A stretch of DNA of 64,000 nucleotides from Halomicrobium sp. LC1Hm (GCF_009617995.1 NZ_CP044130.1:62001-126000); one strand, 5' to 3'; shown: positions 1 through 9,137, numbered from the stretch's first letter. Notes: generated by a model not told the origin, from the sequence alone. Numbers and translations: made by a program.

Positions 1-23
1 AGTCCCCCTTCGAGACTGCGTCT

Positions 24-1078
24 ATGCCCCTGAGACGACAGTTTATGACGGCACTCGGTGGAACAGGACGGCGATCGCCCTCGGATCGAAGACGATCGCT
101 GCACAGGAGGATAACGACGACACGGGTCTCCCGGAAGAGTTCCCGGAGCCCGAGGAGATCAGTACCACCAAACCGCCGTCGGTCCCGGAGGCGTTCCCGA
201 CGGTCTCGACGGACGGCCACTTCACCCCGCTGTCGGATCCCGGGGAAGTCTCGCTCGTCGACGGGGAGACGCCGACGAGTTACGACCTCCGGGGAGACTG
301 GAGTGAGTTCGGCGACGCCGACGAGATCCTGGTTTACGTCCACGGGTTTGTCGATAGCGTCCCGCATCTCTGGGGACGGTACCAGACCGACCAGGTCCGG
401 ACCGGCCTCAGGGATGCGGGGTATATCGATGCCTTTAGTATCACATTCACCTGGGACTCTGACGTTGGCTGGACCGACGCGAACGAGATCGCCGAGCGGA
501 ACGCACTCAAGTTCGGCCAGTGGATCCGAGACCTCCGCCAGTCGGACGACCGGCCGATACGGATCATCGCCCACTCGATGGGCGCGCGGGTCACCTGCTC
601 GCTGCTGGAAGAACTCCGTCTGGACGTGACCCAGTTCCACTCCTCGCAGGAAGACCACCACACGCCCGAAGAGGGCGTCGTCGATTCGGTGGCTCTGCTG
701 GGCGGGGCGATCGACAACGATGCCGTCCAACTGAACCGGCGCTGGGGCGAGGCAATCGAGTACTCGGCGGGGGAGCTGTACAACTACTACTCGGACAACG
801 ACGCCGTGCTCGGACAGGGGTACTACGCGATCGACCAGACCGATGCGGTCGGGCACACCGGTATCGCCAACCCATCGGAGGGCCCGAAGAACTACGCCGA
901 CCGAGACGTCACCGACGACGTTCAGGCCCACGGCGACTACGACGACGCCGACAACGAGGTCGGTGTGCTCGACGATGTCGTCGAGGACTTCTCGTGTCCG
1001 AACGGCTCCCCCCGCGGATCGGGACGACGTGACGGTTGTCCGGCAGGCGGTTCGGGGCGGTCTGACGCTCGCGATTAG
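24..1078 (+). pseudogene. Tat-exported alpha/beta hydrolase, frameshifted
   Basis: An ATG at 24 opens a twin-arginine leader (MPLRRQFMTALGG). The rest of the leader (AIALGSKTIAAQ) and all the hydrolase sequence lie in a different frame, so one base is missing or two are extra at about 63-71. The mature part has an oxyanion-type YVHGF near 330 and a nucleophile elbow IAHSMGA near 568-588, the signature of the lipase/esterase alpha/beta fold. The elbow has Ala where GxSxG usually has Gly. The frame runs to a stop at 1078. The last 25 or so residues look compositionally different, and a second frame slip near 1010 is possible. It is either a recent pseudogene or an assembly error. Substrate unknown. 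Confidence 0.7.
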
Positions 1079-1244
1079 GGAAGGAACGTGAGATGAGAGA
1101 GTGTCTCCAGCAGTTGTAACGGAAATACCCGCCTCAGTGAGAAGGAAGATCGAATCGATGAATTTTTTGAGCGTGTGCGAAGGCTCGCTCCAGCGATAGA
1201 TCACGACGGCGAAGCAGCCAAACGTCCCGTCGACGGGGCGGCTC

Positions 1245-1324
1245 ATACTGACAGCTGTAACTTCGTGAAGATCTTCGCCACCCCGGGGTGGCGAAATCGG
1301 TCACAGATGTACAGCCGGTAGTAT
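1245..1324. repeat. 80-bp palindromic dispersed element, copy 1
   Basis: A nearly symmetric 80-bp sequence centred on CCCCGGGG (1281-1288). By hand count 28 of 40 positions pair between the two arms, and the central 10 bp of each arm pair perfectly. The outer ends are ATAC/GTAT. A second 80-bp copy lies at 8886-8965 with the same length and centre. It could act as a bidirectional transcription stop or be a REP/MITE-like repeat. Confidence 0.8.
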
Positions 1325-1485
1325 CACCACCGGACCGCCTTCCAACGAGCCGAGCGGCGACTCCAGACGCGTCGCCACCGATGGGTCAGGAACAGCAGAA
1401 ACGTGCTCCCAGTCTTCGGCCGGCACGACGCCCCGGCGATACACGACCATTCGACGAATCTAGACCTCTGAATAAATGAGGTAAA

Positions 1486-1494
1486 TTATAAATA
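1486..1494 (+). promoter_or_regulatory. TATA box of the ABC importer operon
   Basis: TTATAAATA in an AT-rich patch, 35-43 bp upstream of the ATG at 1529. That spacing fits an archaeal TATA box and a very short leader. Confidence 0.6.
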
Positions 1495-1528
1495 GGGGAC
1501 GTACTATGCCCATGACAGGGTTTGACCC

Positions 1529-2866
1529 ATGACGGATTTAGATCACTCCACGCTCAGCAGACGTTCGCTCGTGAAAGCGCTCGGTGTCGGCGCGACCGTC
1601 GGTCTCGCCGGCTGTTCCGGTGATGGCGGTAGTCAGGGAACCGACGACGGCGACGCCACCAGTGACAGCACCACCGATTCCGGCTCCACGGAGAGCAGCT
1701 CCGGCGACGTGACGACCCTCACCGCTGCGAGCTGGGGAGAAGGGCTAGAACGGGAGATCATCACAGAGATCCTGAACAACTACGAGCAGTCGACTGATGG
1801 CGTCGAGGTCGACTACCAGAACACGCCAAACGAACAGTACTCTCAGAACCTCCAGACACAGTTCGCCGGTGGTGAGGAGCCAGACGTTTTCTACCTGATC
1901 TCCGACGAAGCGCCGACGTTCATGCGCAACGGCGCTCTTCTGGATATCGGGTCTCGGTTGCAGGACGCCGAGAACTACGACTTCGACGACATTCTCGACA
2001 ATCTGCTCGAACCGTTCACCTACGAGGGAACAGTCTTCGGCATCCCGAAGGACTTCACACCGGTCGGCCTCTTCTACAATACGAACCACCTCGACGCGGC
2101 CGGTGTCTCCGCTCCCGAGACCTGGAGCGAGCTCCGGAACGCCCTCGAAGCGATCGACGAGGAAACCGACGTGGACTTCCCGATGGCCGTCGGGAGCCAG
2201 CCCCGGAACACACTGATGCAGCTCATCTGGCAGAACGGCGGGAACGTGCTCTCAGAGGACGGGAGCGAGGCCGTCATCGGTTCACAGGAAGCCATCGAGG
2301 CCATGCAGTTCCTCAACGATCTGGTCGAAGACGACCTCGCTGGCATCTACGGCAGCGACCTGGACGCGACGTGGGCTCCGCCCGCGATGGGCCCGGGCAC
2401 GATCAGCATGGCAATGACCGGCGCGTGGTCGGTGTCCACGCTCGAACAGGACTACGCCGACGTTTACGAGGCGACGGGTGTCGGCATGCCTGTCCCGGAG
2501 GGCGGCCAGGACGCGACCATCTCGTTCACCACTGCGTGGGCAGCCTCCGGAAACACGGAAGCCCCTCAGGCTTCGGTCGATATGATCCAGGCACTCACCG
2601 ACGAGGAGGGCATGTGGGAGTGGGTCAGCACTGGGACCGCGCTCCCGTCCCGTGAGTCGCTGCTGAACCGCGACTTCTACGACGATCGACCGCTGCTCTC
2701 CGGGCTCGGTGACCTCGCGCAGGTCGCCCGTCCGATGGTGTTCGGCCCCCAGACATCGACGGTTCTCGACACCATCATGAACGAGGCGGAAGCCGTACTG
2801 GCCGGTAGCAAAGATCCCGAAACCGCCATGACCGACGCCGAGCGTCAGATCAACGAAGAGCTCTAG
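1529..2866 (+). CDS. ABC transporter substrate-binding lipoprotein (family 1)
   Basis: A 445-residue extracellular solute-binding protein. The N-terminus has a Tat motif (SRRSLVKALG) followed by a lipobox LAGC near residue 29, so it should be exported folded and lipid-anchored. An acidic Ser/Thr/Gly-rich linker precedes the binding domain (from about residue 55), whose pattern, including the FYNTNHLDAAGV segment, is typical of family-1 sugar-binding proteins. It is followed after 2 bp by the ATPase and then two permeases, so it provides substrate recognition for a CUT1-type importer. Family membership suggests a sugar, oligosaccharide or glycerol-phosphate; the actual substrate cannot be read from the sequence. 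Confidence 0.92.
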   Translation: MTDLDHSTLSRRSLVKALGVGATVGLAGCSGDGGSQGTDDGDATSDSTTDSGSTESSSGDVTTLTAASWGEGLEREIITEILNNYEQSTDGVEVDYQNTPNEQYSQNLQTQFAGGEEPDVFYLISDEAPTFMRNGALLDIGSRLQDAENYDFDDILDNLLEPFTYEGTVFGIPKDFTPVGLFYNTNHLDAAGVSAPETWSELRNALEAIDEETDVDFPMAVGSQPRNTLMQLIWQNGGNVLSEDGSEAVIGSQEAIEAMQFLNDLVEDDLAGIYGSDLDATWAPPAMGPGTISMAMTGAWSVSTLEQDYADVYEATGVGMPVPEGGQDATISFTTAWAASGNTEAPQASVDMIQALTDEEGMWEWVSTGTALPSRESLLNRDFYDDRPLLSGLGDLAQVARPMVFGPQTSTVLDTIMNEAEAVLAGSKDPETAMTDAERQINEEL

Positions 2867-2868
2867 CG

Positions 2869-4065
2869 ATGGCACGAACGACGATCGACGACGTGACCAA
2901 GCGGTTCGACAGCGGCGACGAGGACGTGGTGGCGGTCGACGACCTGTCGCTCGATATCCGAGACGGCGAATTCCTCGTGCTCGTTGGCCCGTCGGGCTGT
3001 GGCAAATCGACGACGCTTCGGACCATCGCCGGCCTGGAGACCGTTAGCGAGGGTGAGATCCGTATCGATGGGCGAGACGTGACCGACGTCAAGCCCAAAG
3101 ACCGGGACATCGCGATGGTGTTCCAGAACTACGCCCTCTACCCACAGAAGACGGTCGCGGGGAACATGCGGTTCGGCCTGGAGATGACGACCGACCTCGG
3201 CGACGAAGAGATTTCCACCCGTGTCGAGGACGCGGCCGAACTGCTCGATATCACAGAGCTGCTCGAACGTCGCCCGCGAGCCCTCTCCGGCGGGCAACAG
3301 CAGCGCGTCGCCCTCGGGCGAGCGATCGTCCGTAACCCGGCAGTGTTCCTGATGGACGAGCCCCTGTCGAACCTCGACGCAAAGCTCCGGACGCAGATGC
3401 GGACCGAACTCCAGGAGCTACACGATCAGCTCGAGGCGACGACCGTCTACGTCACCCACGACCAGACCGAGGCGATGACGATGGGCGATCGGATCGCGGT
3501 GCTTGAATCGGGCGAACTCCAGCAGGTGGGGACGCCGATGGAAATGTACTACGAGCCGGCCAACGAGTTCGTCGCGACGTTTATCGGCTCCCCGTCGATG
3601 AACGTCCTACAGGCCGAGTTCGACGGTGAGGCGCTCCAGCTTCCCGGCTTCACGTACGAGCTGACCGACGAACAGCGCGACACACTGGCGAGTGATCTCA
3701 CCGGAGAATCGGTGTCGCTCGGTATCCGACCGGAAGACGTCGTCCTGGCCAACGAGGCGGGGCCACGAACCACGGAGTTCACCGCCGGCATCGTCGAACC
3801 GATGGGAAGCGAGAACGTGCTCCACCTCCGCCACGAGATGGGCGAGATCATCGCCACGATCGCGGGCGGCCAACGGGTTCGCGACGGCGACCGCGTCCGC
3901 GTCTCCCTTCCCGCCGACCACGTCCACGCCTTCGACGGCGCGACCGGCGAAGCGATCTTCAACCGGACCCGGACCGAGGAGACCGCTGCGGGCGTCATCG
4001 GCTCGTCGTCCGGGTCGGGCGGGGACACCCTCGCAGACGGATCCGGCGACGGTGATCGGCCGTGA
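2869..4065 (+). CDS. ABC transporter ATP-binding protein (MalK/UgpC type)
   Basis: A 398-residue ATPase with Walker A GPSGCGKST, Q-loop QNYALYP, signature LSGGQQQR and Walker B FLMDEPLSNLDAK, then a C-terminal regulatory region (from about residue 235) as in MalK/MsmX/UgpC proteins. It energises the importer formed with the two downstream permeases. Compared with bacterial relatives it has an extra Gly/Ser/Asp-rich tail of about 25 residues. Its stop codon overlaps the GTG start of the first permease by 4 bp, indicating translational coupling. Confidence 0.93.
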   Translation: MARTTIDDVTKRFDSGDEDVVAVDDLSLDIRDGEFLVLVGPSGCGKSTTLRTIAGLETVSEGEIRIDGRDVTDVKPKDRDIAMVFQNYALYPQKTVAGNMRFGLEMTTDLGDEEISTRVEDAAELLDITELLERRPRALSGGQQQRVALGRAIVRNPAVFLMDEPLSNLDAKLRTQMRTELQELHDQLEATTVYVTHDQTEAMTMGDRIAVLESGELQQVGTPMEMYYEPANEFVATFIGSPSMNVLQAEFDGEALQLPGFTYELTDEQRDTLASDLTGESVSLGIRPEDVVLANEAGPRTTEFTAGIVEPMGSENVLHLRHEMGEIIATIAGGQRVRDGDRVRVSLPADHVHAFDGATGEAIFNRTRTEETAAGVIGSSSGSGGDTLADGSGDGDRP

Positions 4066-5087
4066 GCACGCCGTCGGAGTCCGTCCGGTCGTCGGCCCGC
4101 CGCGTCGGCTCGAGACTCCGGTCGGTCGCAAATCGTGTCACCGATCGTCCCACCGAGGAGAACAACCTCGCCGGCTTCCTCTTCGTCATCCCCAACGTCG
4201 TCGCGTTCTCGGTGTTCCTGCTCGGCCCGATCCTGTACGCGTTCTTCCTCTCCTTCCAGGAGTGGAACCTGTTTCTCGGGACCGGACAGCCCGCCTGGAC
4301 CGAGATATTCGGCATCAGGCTCCCGGTGGCAAACTTCGTCGAAACACTCAAGCCGTTCCCCTGGGAGAACAACTGGGCGGCGCTGCAGAGTCCGTCGTAC
4401 AACCTCTGGTGGTTCGCCGTCCGGAACACGGTGCTGTACACCGCGGTCGTCGTGCCAGTCCAGATCATCGGTGGGTTCCTCGTGGCGCTCGCACTCGACA
4501 GCCGCATCCGGGGCAAGAAGGTGTTCCGTGCCGCCTACTTCCTCCCGGTGATGCTGTCCGCCGCGGCCAGTGGCGTCATCTGGCGCTGGGTGCTCTCTGA
4601 GAACGGCGTCATCAACGAGTTCCTCCGACCGCTGGGACTCGCCTACGGCTGGGCGAACAGCCCCGACACCGCGTTGGGTGCCCTCATGATGATCGGGCTC
4701 TGGGGCGGTATCGGATTCAACATGATCCTCTATCTCGCCGGCCTGCAGAACATCCCCGACGAACTGTACGAGGCCGCTCGAATCGACGGCGCGGACGGCC
4801 TCGAACGCATCCGTCACGTGACGTGGCCGAACCTGCGCAACACGCACTTCTTCGTCACGGTACTGGCCATCATCGGCACCTTCCAGGTGTTCGGGATCGC
4901 CCTGGCGTTCGCCGAAGGGGGACCGGCCCGTGCCACGACGACGGTGGTCGTCCTCATCTACGAGACGGCGTTCGTCCAGAGTAGCTTCGGCCGCGCGACC
5001 GCGATGGCGTTCTTCCTGTTCGCCGTCGTGTTCGTGTTCAGCTACTACCGCTATCAGATCGAGCAACAGGAGGAGGTCGCATACTGA
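4062..5087 (+). CDS. ABC sugar permease, MalF/UgpA type
   Basis: A 341-residue membrane protein beginning with GTG, which overlaps the ATPase stop. The N-terminal 35 residues are cytoplasmic and basic. The first membrane helix (about 39-61) precedes a periplasm-facing loop, and the remaining helices end in a conserved EAA loop (ELYEAARIDGADGLERIRHV), where the ATPase docks. Order and size match the first permease of CUT1 importers. It overlaps the next permease by 1 bp. Confidence 0.92.
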   Translation: MSTPSESVRSSARRVGSRLRSVANRVTDRPTEENNLAGFLFVIPNVVAFSVFLLGPILYAFFLSFQEWNLFLGTGQPAWTEIFGIRLPVANFVETLKPFPWENNWAALQSPSYNLWWFAVRNTVLYTAVVVPVQIIGGFLVALALDSRIRGKKVFRAAYFLPVMLSAAASGVIWRWVLSENGVINEFLRPLGLAYGWANSPDTALGALMMIGLWGGIGFNMILYLAGLQNIPDELYEAARIDGADGLERIRHVTWPNLRNTHFFVTVLAIIGTFQVFGIALAFAEGGPARATTTVVVLIYETAFVQSSFGRATAMAFFLFAVVFVFSYYRYQIEQQEEVAY

Positions 5088-5947
5088 TGCCCAAATCGAG
5101 CTACGACTATCCCGGATACGAACGGTCGGGCGTTCGCTACTGGTCCAAGACGACGCTACTGTACGGCACGGTCACCCTCGGCGCGCTGCTGTGGTCGCTG
5201 CCGTTCTGGTGGATGCTCTCGACCGCGCTGAGCGGCGACCCGACGGCTGGTGGCGTGTCGTTTATCCCCCAGCAACCGACGCTCGGGAACTTCGAGGAAC
5301 TGTTCGCGACCCAGCCGGTCGGCCGGTGGTTCTTCAACACACTGGTGTTCGCGGGCAGCGTCACCGCGTTCAACCTCGTGTTCGACAGCCTCGCCGGCTA
5401 CGCGCTGGCAAAGATCGAGTTCGCCGGCCGCGAGAAGCTGTTCCTGCTGTTCGTCGCGACGATCATGGTGCCGGCGATGGTGACGCTGATCCCCGTGTAC
5501 ATCCTCCTGTCGAACCTCGGGTGGGTGAACACCTACCAGGGGCTGATCGCCCCCATGATCGCGAATCCACTCGGGATCTTCCTGCTGCGCCAGCACTTCA
5601 TGAATCTCCCCTCTGCGCTGGGTGACGCAGCGAAGATCGACGGCTGCAACGAGTTCCAGACCTTCTACAAGGTGTACCTCCCGCTCGCCAAACCCGCACT
5701 GGCGACGCTGGGGATCTACACCTTCGTGACGACCTGGAAGAACTTCGAGTGGCCGCTGATCATCGCGAGCGACAAGTCGATGTACACGCTCCCGGTGGCC
5801 CTGTTCTCGGTGCGTAATCAGTACTTCACCGAGTGGGGACTGGTGATGGCTGCGGCGGCCGTCATCGTCATCCCGGTCATCGTCGTCTTCATGTCCGCCC
5901 AGCGGTACTTCATCCGCGGAATGACTCTGAGCGGCATGAAGGGGTAA
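5087..5947 (+). CDS. ABC sugar permease, MalG/UgpE type
   Basis: A 286-residue inner permease with about six membrane helices and an EAA loop (LGDAAKIDGCNEFQTFYKVY), the second half of the translocation pore. It starts at the ATG within TGATG, overlapping the previous stop by 1 bp, and is the last gene of the operon. It ends 3 bp before the stop of a convergent gene. Confidence 0.92.
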   Translation: MPKSSYDYPGYERSGVRYWSKTTLLYGTVTLGALLWSLPFWWMLSTALSGDPTAGGVSFIPQQPTLGNFEELFATQPVGRWFFNTLVFAGSVTAFNLVFDSLAGYALAKIEFAGREKLFLLFVATIMVPAMVTLIPVYILLSNLGWVNTYQGLIAPMIANPLGIFLLRQHFMNLPSALGDAAKIDGCNEFQTFYKVYLPLAKPALATLGIYTFVTTWKNFEWPLIIASDKSMYTLPVALFSVRNQYFTEWGLVMAAAAVIVIPVIVVFMSAQRYFIRGMTLSGMKG

Positions 5948-5950
5948 CCG

Positions 5951-6625
5951 TCACGACTCGAGTCCCGTCGACGGGGTGACGGCGGCCGCGCCGTCGCCCG
6001 CCACGGCCTCAAACGACACAACTTCCCCGACCCCGGCCACGCCAAAGACCAGTACGGGAGCCAGCAGCGGCACGACACTGGCCAGAAAGAGGAGCGTCGC
6101 GAGAGCGACCAGCCAGAGAACCGTGTACGAGAGGGAAGCCGTGAGCGATCCCCCGGCCATTCGCAACGCGTCCACCGCTGCCGGCACTGGTGACGTCCGC
6201 GCACGGTAGCTTCCGACACGAAGCGTCAGAGCCAGTACGCCGACGACGCCGTACGCACCGACGAGTGAGAGCAACAAGAGATCGCCGCGCTCCTGAGACG
6301 TCCCGACGACGTAGTAGAACGCCGTCACTCCACTGACGGCGAGTATGAGAAGGCTGAACGGAAGTCCAGTACGGAGGTTCCGCCGAAGCGACCGGACGAA
6401 CAGGCGAGCGCGTTCCCGCTCGCTGGGTGGTGCGCCAGTGTCGCGACGTGTAACGACTGTCGTCAACACCTCGACGGCGGCCAGCACCGCCGGGCCAACG
6501 GTCAGGAGCGGGAGCGAGGCCAGCGCCGCGAGGAGACTCGTGACGACGACCGTGACGACTTCCGCGTACAGGACGCGGACCGTCGTCGTCACCGTCGTCG
6601 TCGGACTCGGCAAGTGTTCTGACAT
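5951..6625 (-). CDS. Membrane protein, possibly YesL/DUF624-like
   Basis: A 224-residue membrane protein with about five to six hydrophobic segments separated by a basic loop (RARLFVRSLRRNLRTG). The small size, a Pro-rich first hydrophobic hairpin and a position next to a CUT1 importer resemble the YesL/DUF624 family often found beside sugar importers. That match is by general pattern and context, not by a diagnostic motif. It is convergent with the permease gene, so it has its own promoter. Confidence 0.5.
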   Translation of the reverse strand: MSEHLPSPTTTVTTTVRVLYAEVVTVVVTSLLAALASLPLLTVGPAVLAAVEVLTTVVTRRDTGAPPSERERARLFVRSLRRNLRTGLPFSLLILAVSGVTAFYYVVGTSQERGDLLLLSLVGAYGVVGVLALTLRVGSYRARTSPVPAAVDALRMAGGSLTASLSYTVLWLVALATLLFLASVVPLLAPVLVFGVAGVGEVVSFEAVAGDGAAAVTPSTGLES

Positions 6626-6940
6626 CCGTTCGCTCGATGGCGGGCAACCAGCATAAAGCGGACGGTCGACGGAACGGCCCTGATGCCAGCCGGGTCAGTT
6701 GGAGCCGGCAGGAGCGGCGACACCGCGAACAAGATGAGAGTGTAGGCATTTTTCCTAATGTGTATTTACTAATGCCCTTTATGTTTCAAAATAAGTATTA
6801 TACTTTCATTATTGGCCCCTTTCTAGGTGTATTTCGGTATTGGCTACCAGATTTTGCCTTCAAGCACCAAAATGGTGCTTTAGATGCCGAAATCACCACC
6901 AGATTATTCCCACAGCCATCTTATACGCTGAACAGGCGCA
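6626..6940. other. Low-GC non-coding stretch
   Basis: From about 6735 to 6925 base composition shifts abruptly to AT-rich, with runs such as AAAATAAGTATTATAC, unlike the flanking genome. No credible gene is present. It abuts the hairpin-ended remnant that follows, so it is probably imported DNA. Confidence 0.5.
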
Positions 6941-6943
6941 ATA

Positions 6944-7538
6944 CCACGGCGTTCACGCCGTGGATACGCGCCGTCACTTGGGGAACGTATCCACGTTCGA
7001 CAGCACTCTGAGTTTCAGAATACTGGTGTTTAAGCGACAGGAAACCCGATCAGTAGGTAGGAATCGGTCGGAACGGAGCGGATTCCGACCCGTCCTTCGG
7101 AGGTGGCCTGTCCACCCACATGCAATGAGACAGTATCCGAAAGGGGAGTCGGTGAACGCACATTCCAGCAGAGTGTGTCTGTGCCGACTGCTCAAAGCGA
7201 GTCAGAAGGTACCCCCGACTCTGCTGACGCCTACTGGCGTCCCTGTGGCAAAAACAACACCGGGACGCCATATACGGTCGAGGATAGGGGTAACGGCCAC
7301 TTGGCATGGCCAGCAGTCCACCAGTCCGACACTGTGGGACTACCCGTGCCCGAAAGGACTGGGAGTCCGGTGATTGGACGACAGACCTGAAACTCCCACC
7401 GCTCGGGATTCCTCCGCGTTCACGCGGAGGAGGATGTCAATCACACACTCCCGTGCTACCCAGATGTAACACGACACAACGTTGCGTCCCGGCCATACGG
7501 TGACATCCTCCGCGCCGTAAACGGCGCGGCTTCCCTGC
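6944..7538. mobile_element. IS200/IS605-like remnant with hairpin ends
   Basis: Three perfect 8-bp-stem, 4-nt-loop hairpins lie here: CCACGGCG-TTCA-CGCCGTGG (6944-6963), CCTCCGCG-TTCA-CGCGGAGG (7411-7430) and CCGCGCCG-TAAA-CGGCGCGG (7510-7529). The second is followed by AGGATGTCAA, the usual right-end form of haloarchaeal IS1341/IS605-type elements. The third is followed on the minus strand by the same GAGGATGTCA, so two right ends face each other. No intact TnpA or TnpB can be read between them. A ~490-bp element bounded by hairpins 1 and 2 resembles the non-autonomous palindrome-associated elements known in haloarchaea. Confidence 0.55.
7340..7440 (+). ncRNA. Possible omega/sot RNA remnant at IS right end
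   Basis: In haloarchaeal IS1341-type elements the last 100-150 nt before the right-end hairpin encode a TnpB-associated guide RNA (sotRNA/omegaRNA). The hairpin plus GGATGTCAA end is present here, but no tnpB is readable upstream, so this is at best a relic or a trans-acting copy. Low confidence. Confidence 0.2.
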
Positions 7539-7560
7539 ATGGGAATACCGGTTAACTACC

Positions 7561-8166
7561 GACAGTGGGTTCCGACCCGACCTCGCCGAGCGCGACGGGC
7601 TCCGGCTCCAGCTCGTCGAGTACATGCCCGAGCTCGCCGGCCATCCCGAGTGGGCGATCGACATCGACCGCGTCCACGGCTGGTTGGAGGACCGCGCCGA
7701 CTGCGTCGAGACCCGCGAGATGCACGATCGGCGGCGGTACCACGTGCAGTCACCGGACTCCGAGAGCACGGGTGTGGTCGAGATCGTCGATCCCATAGAG
7801 AACCCGCAGTTCTGTGCGAACTGTCATCGCATCCGCGTGACCCACGACGGTCGGCTGCGGGGCTGTCTCAACCGACGTGACGATCACGAATCGATCCGGG
7901 GCATGTCTCGGGCCGAGATCCGCGAGGCGTTCGTCGAAACGGTGAGCAACCGCGTCCCGTACTACGGAGAGTACCTCGTCGAGGAAGATGGCGACTGGGT
8001 GCGCAACGAAAGATACGTCGAGACGACTGCTGCAATCGGTTCTCAGATTGACACTATCGGCCGTCACTGTTTCGAAAATTTAGAGCAGCGAGATCGCGAG
8101 CTGCGAACCGACAGACGGCGACGGTATCAGACACGTCAACGTCACCCGTTCGTTCTCAGTGAGTGA
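7561..8166 (+). pseudogene. moaA: moaA 3' fragment (GTP 3',8-cyclase C-terminus)
   Basis: The readable frame begins abruptly at about 7561 ([18 protein letters not shown]), 23 bp after the IS-like end. It continues through the MoaA C-terminal half: LVEYMPE, then [19 protein letters not shown] carrying the second [4Fe-4S] cluster cysteines. The radical-SAM half with its CxxxCxxC is absent, so the fragment cannot make cyclic pyranopterin. The natural end is probably near the [15 protein letters not shown] segment (about 8020). The residues after that to 8166 look like read-through. A start at 7624 would give 180 residues. Confidence 0.75.
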
Positions 8167-8217
8167 GAACCAGCCGGGTTCGTATACCTGCGTTGGCTGT
8201 AGATACACCTATTGGAT

Positions 8218-8886
8218 ATGCAAGGTACCACGACAAAACAGCGAGACGACGGACGGGATCTCTATGTCGCTTTCGATATTAGACCCGTGCTCGACAGTGA
8301 CTGTCCACTCGACGAGTTCGAAGACGCCGACGGCGACGTCGTCGAGGTACGACAGCAGTTACTACACGACCAGTGTCAGACCGAGATGACGATTCAGTCG
8401 GAGGAAGCTCCCGCGTCTCCGGGTTGCGAGGAGGCGGACATCGTTCACTCGGCGAGTGAGGTCGACGGAGCCTGTTTCTGTGCTGTCTTCGGTGCGTTCG
8501 ACTGTATCCCGGAGATCGTCGACGTCACCGAGGAGTCGGTCCGCGTCGAGACGTATCTGCCCGACAGGAACCGGCTCACCGAGTTGGTCGAGTCGTTGAG
8601 GGACGTAACGAGTGAGTTGCATCTGCGACAGCTGAAACGAATCGACACGGGGACGGACGAGACGAGCGGACAGACCGTCACACTCGCTCTCGACGACGTT
8701 ACGGAAAAGCAGCGTGAGGCCGTTACGCGGGCCGTCGCCGCCGGCTACTACGCGACGCCACGCGAAACGTCGCTGGAAGAGCTGGCCGACGATCTCGACA
8801 TCTCGAAGTCGGCGTGCTCGCAGCGTTTGAACGCCGTAGAGTCGACGCTTACCGTCGGCGCATTTGCGAACGCGACCACCAACTAA
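8218..8886 (+). CDS. Bat/DmsR-type HTH regulator of the dms-like operon
   Basis: A 222-residue protein (an in-frame TTG lies two codons upstream of the ATG at 8218). The N-terminal half is a haloarchaeal sensor-like region with several cysteines (DQCQTE, SPGCEE, GACFC, FDCIP) that might bind metal or a redox cofactor. The C-terminal 65 residues are a bacterio-opsin-activator HTH: LDDVTEKQREAVTRAVAAGY followed by LEELADDLDISKSACSQRL. Position immediately upstream of a molybdo-reductase operon matches DmsR of haloarchaeal DMSO/TMAO reductase loci, so it probably activates that operon under low oxygen. The assignment combines domain and context. Confidence 0.75.
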   Translation: MQGTTTKQRDDGRDLYVAFDIRPVLDSDCPLDEFEDADGDVVEVRQQLLHDQCQTEMTIQSEEAPASPGCEEADIVHSASEVDGACFCAVFGAFDCIPEIVDVTEESVRVETYLPDRNRLTELVESLRDVTSELHLRQLKRIDTGTDETSGQTVTLALDDVTEKQREAVTRAVAAGYYATPRETSLEELADDLDISKSACSQRLNAVESTLTVGAFANATTN

Positions 8887-8965
8887 TACGGCCGGCTGTA
8901 CGTCTGTGAAGAATTTCGCGACCCCGGGGTGGCGAAAATCCTCACGAAGTGACAGCCGGCAGTAT
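8886..8965. repeat. 80-bp palindromic dispersed element, copy 2
   Basis: Same size and CCCCGGGG centre (8922-8929) as 1245-1324. By hand count 31 of 40 positions pair between arms. It begins at the last base of the regulator gene's stop codon, consistent with a transcription-termination role or a tolerated insertion site. Confidence 0.8.
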
Positions 8966-9130
8966 AAGGATTGCACCGGTCGAGCGACGACGACCAACAT
9001 CGCCAAGCCTTCGTTTGTGACGTATTTCGGCAGTCCGAGGCGACGAGTTCTATCAAACGGCGAGAGTGATCTCGGCGGCCGACGAGACGCGACACGTGCC
9101 GCTCGACGATGATGTCGACATCCGACCCCA

Positions 9131-9137
9131 TTTAAAT
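9131..9137 (+). promoter_or_regulatory. Probable TATA box of the dms-like operon
   Basis: TTTAAAT about 55 bp upstream of the ATG at 9192, inside an AT-rich island of an otherwise GC-rich intergenic region. It would give a leader of about 30 nt. Confidence 0.45.

Larger units (their letters stand above)
1079..1528. other. Intergenic region without a convincing gene
   Basis: No reading frame here has haloarchaeal protein character. It holds the 80-bp palindromic element at 1245-1324 and, at its right end, the promoter of the ABC transporter operon. Confidence 0.6.

Noticed and set aside
1288-1479. A 63-codon open frame after the first palindrome
   Set aside because: It begins inside the palindromic element and its product is Pro/Arg-rich without acidic halophilic bias.
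3549-5066. A 505-codon minus-strand frame opposite the ABC transporter genes
   Set aside because: It lies wholly antisense to well-defined genes and codes Arg/His/Glu-rich sequence typical of a GC-rich shadow frame.
6637-7373. Possible TnpB zinc-ribbon sequence near the IS-like remnant
   Set aside because: Some frames contain stray Cys residues, but I could not read any TnpB motif in order, so only the hairpin ends are reported.
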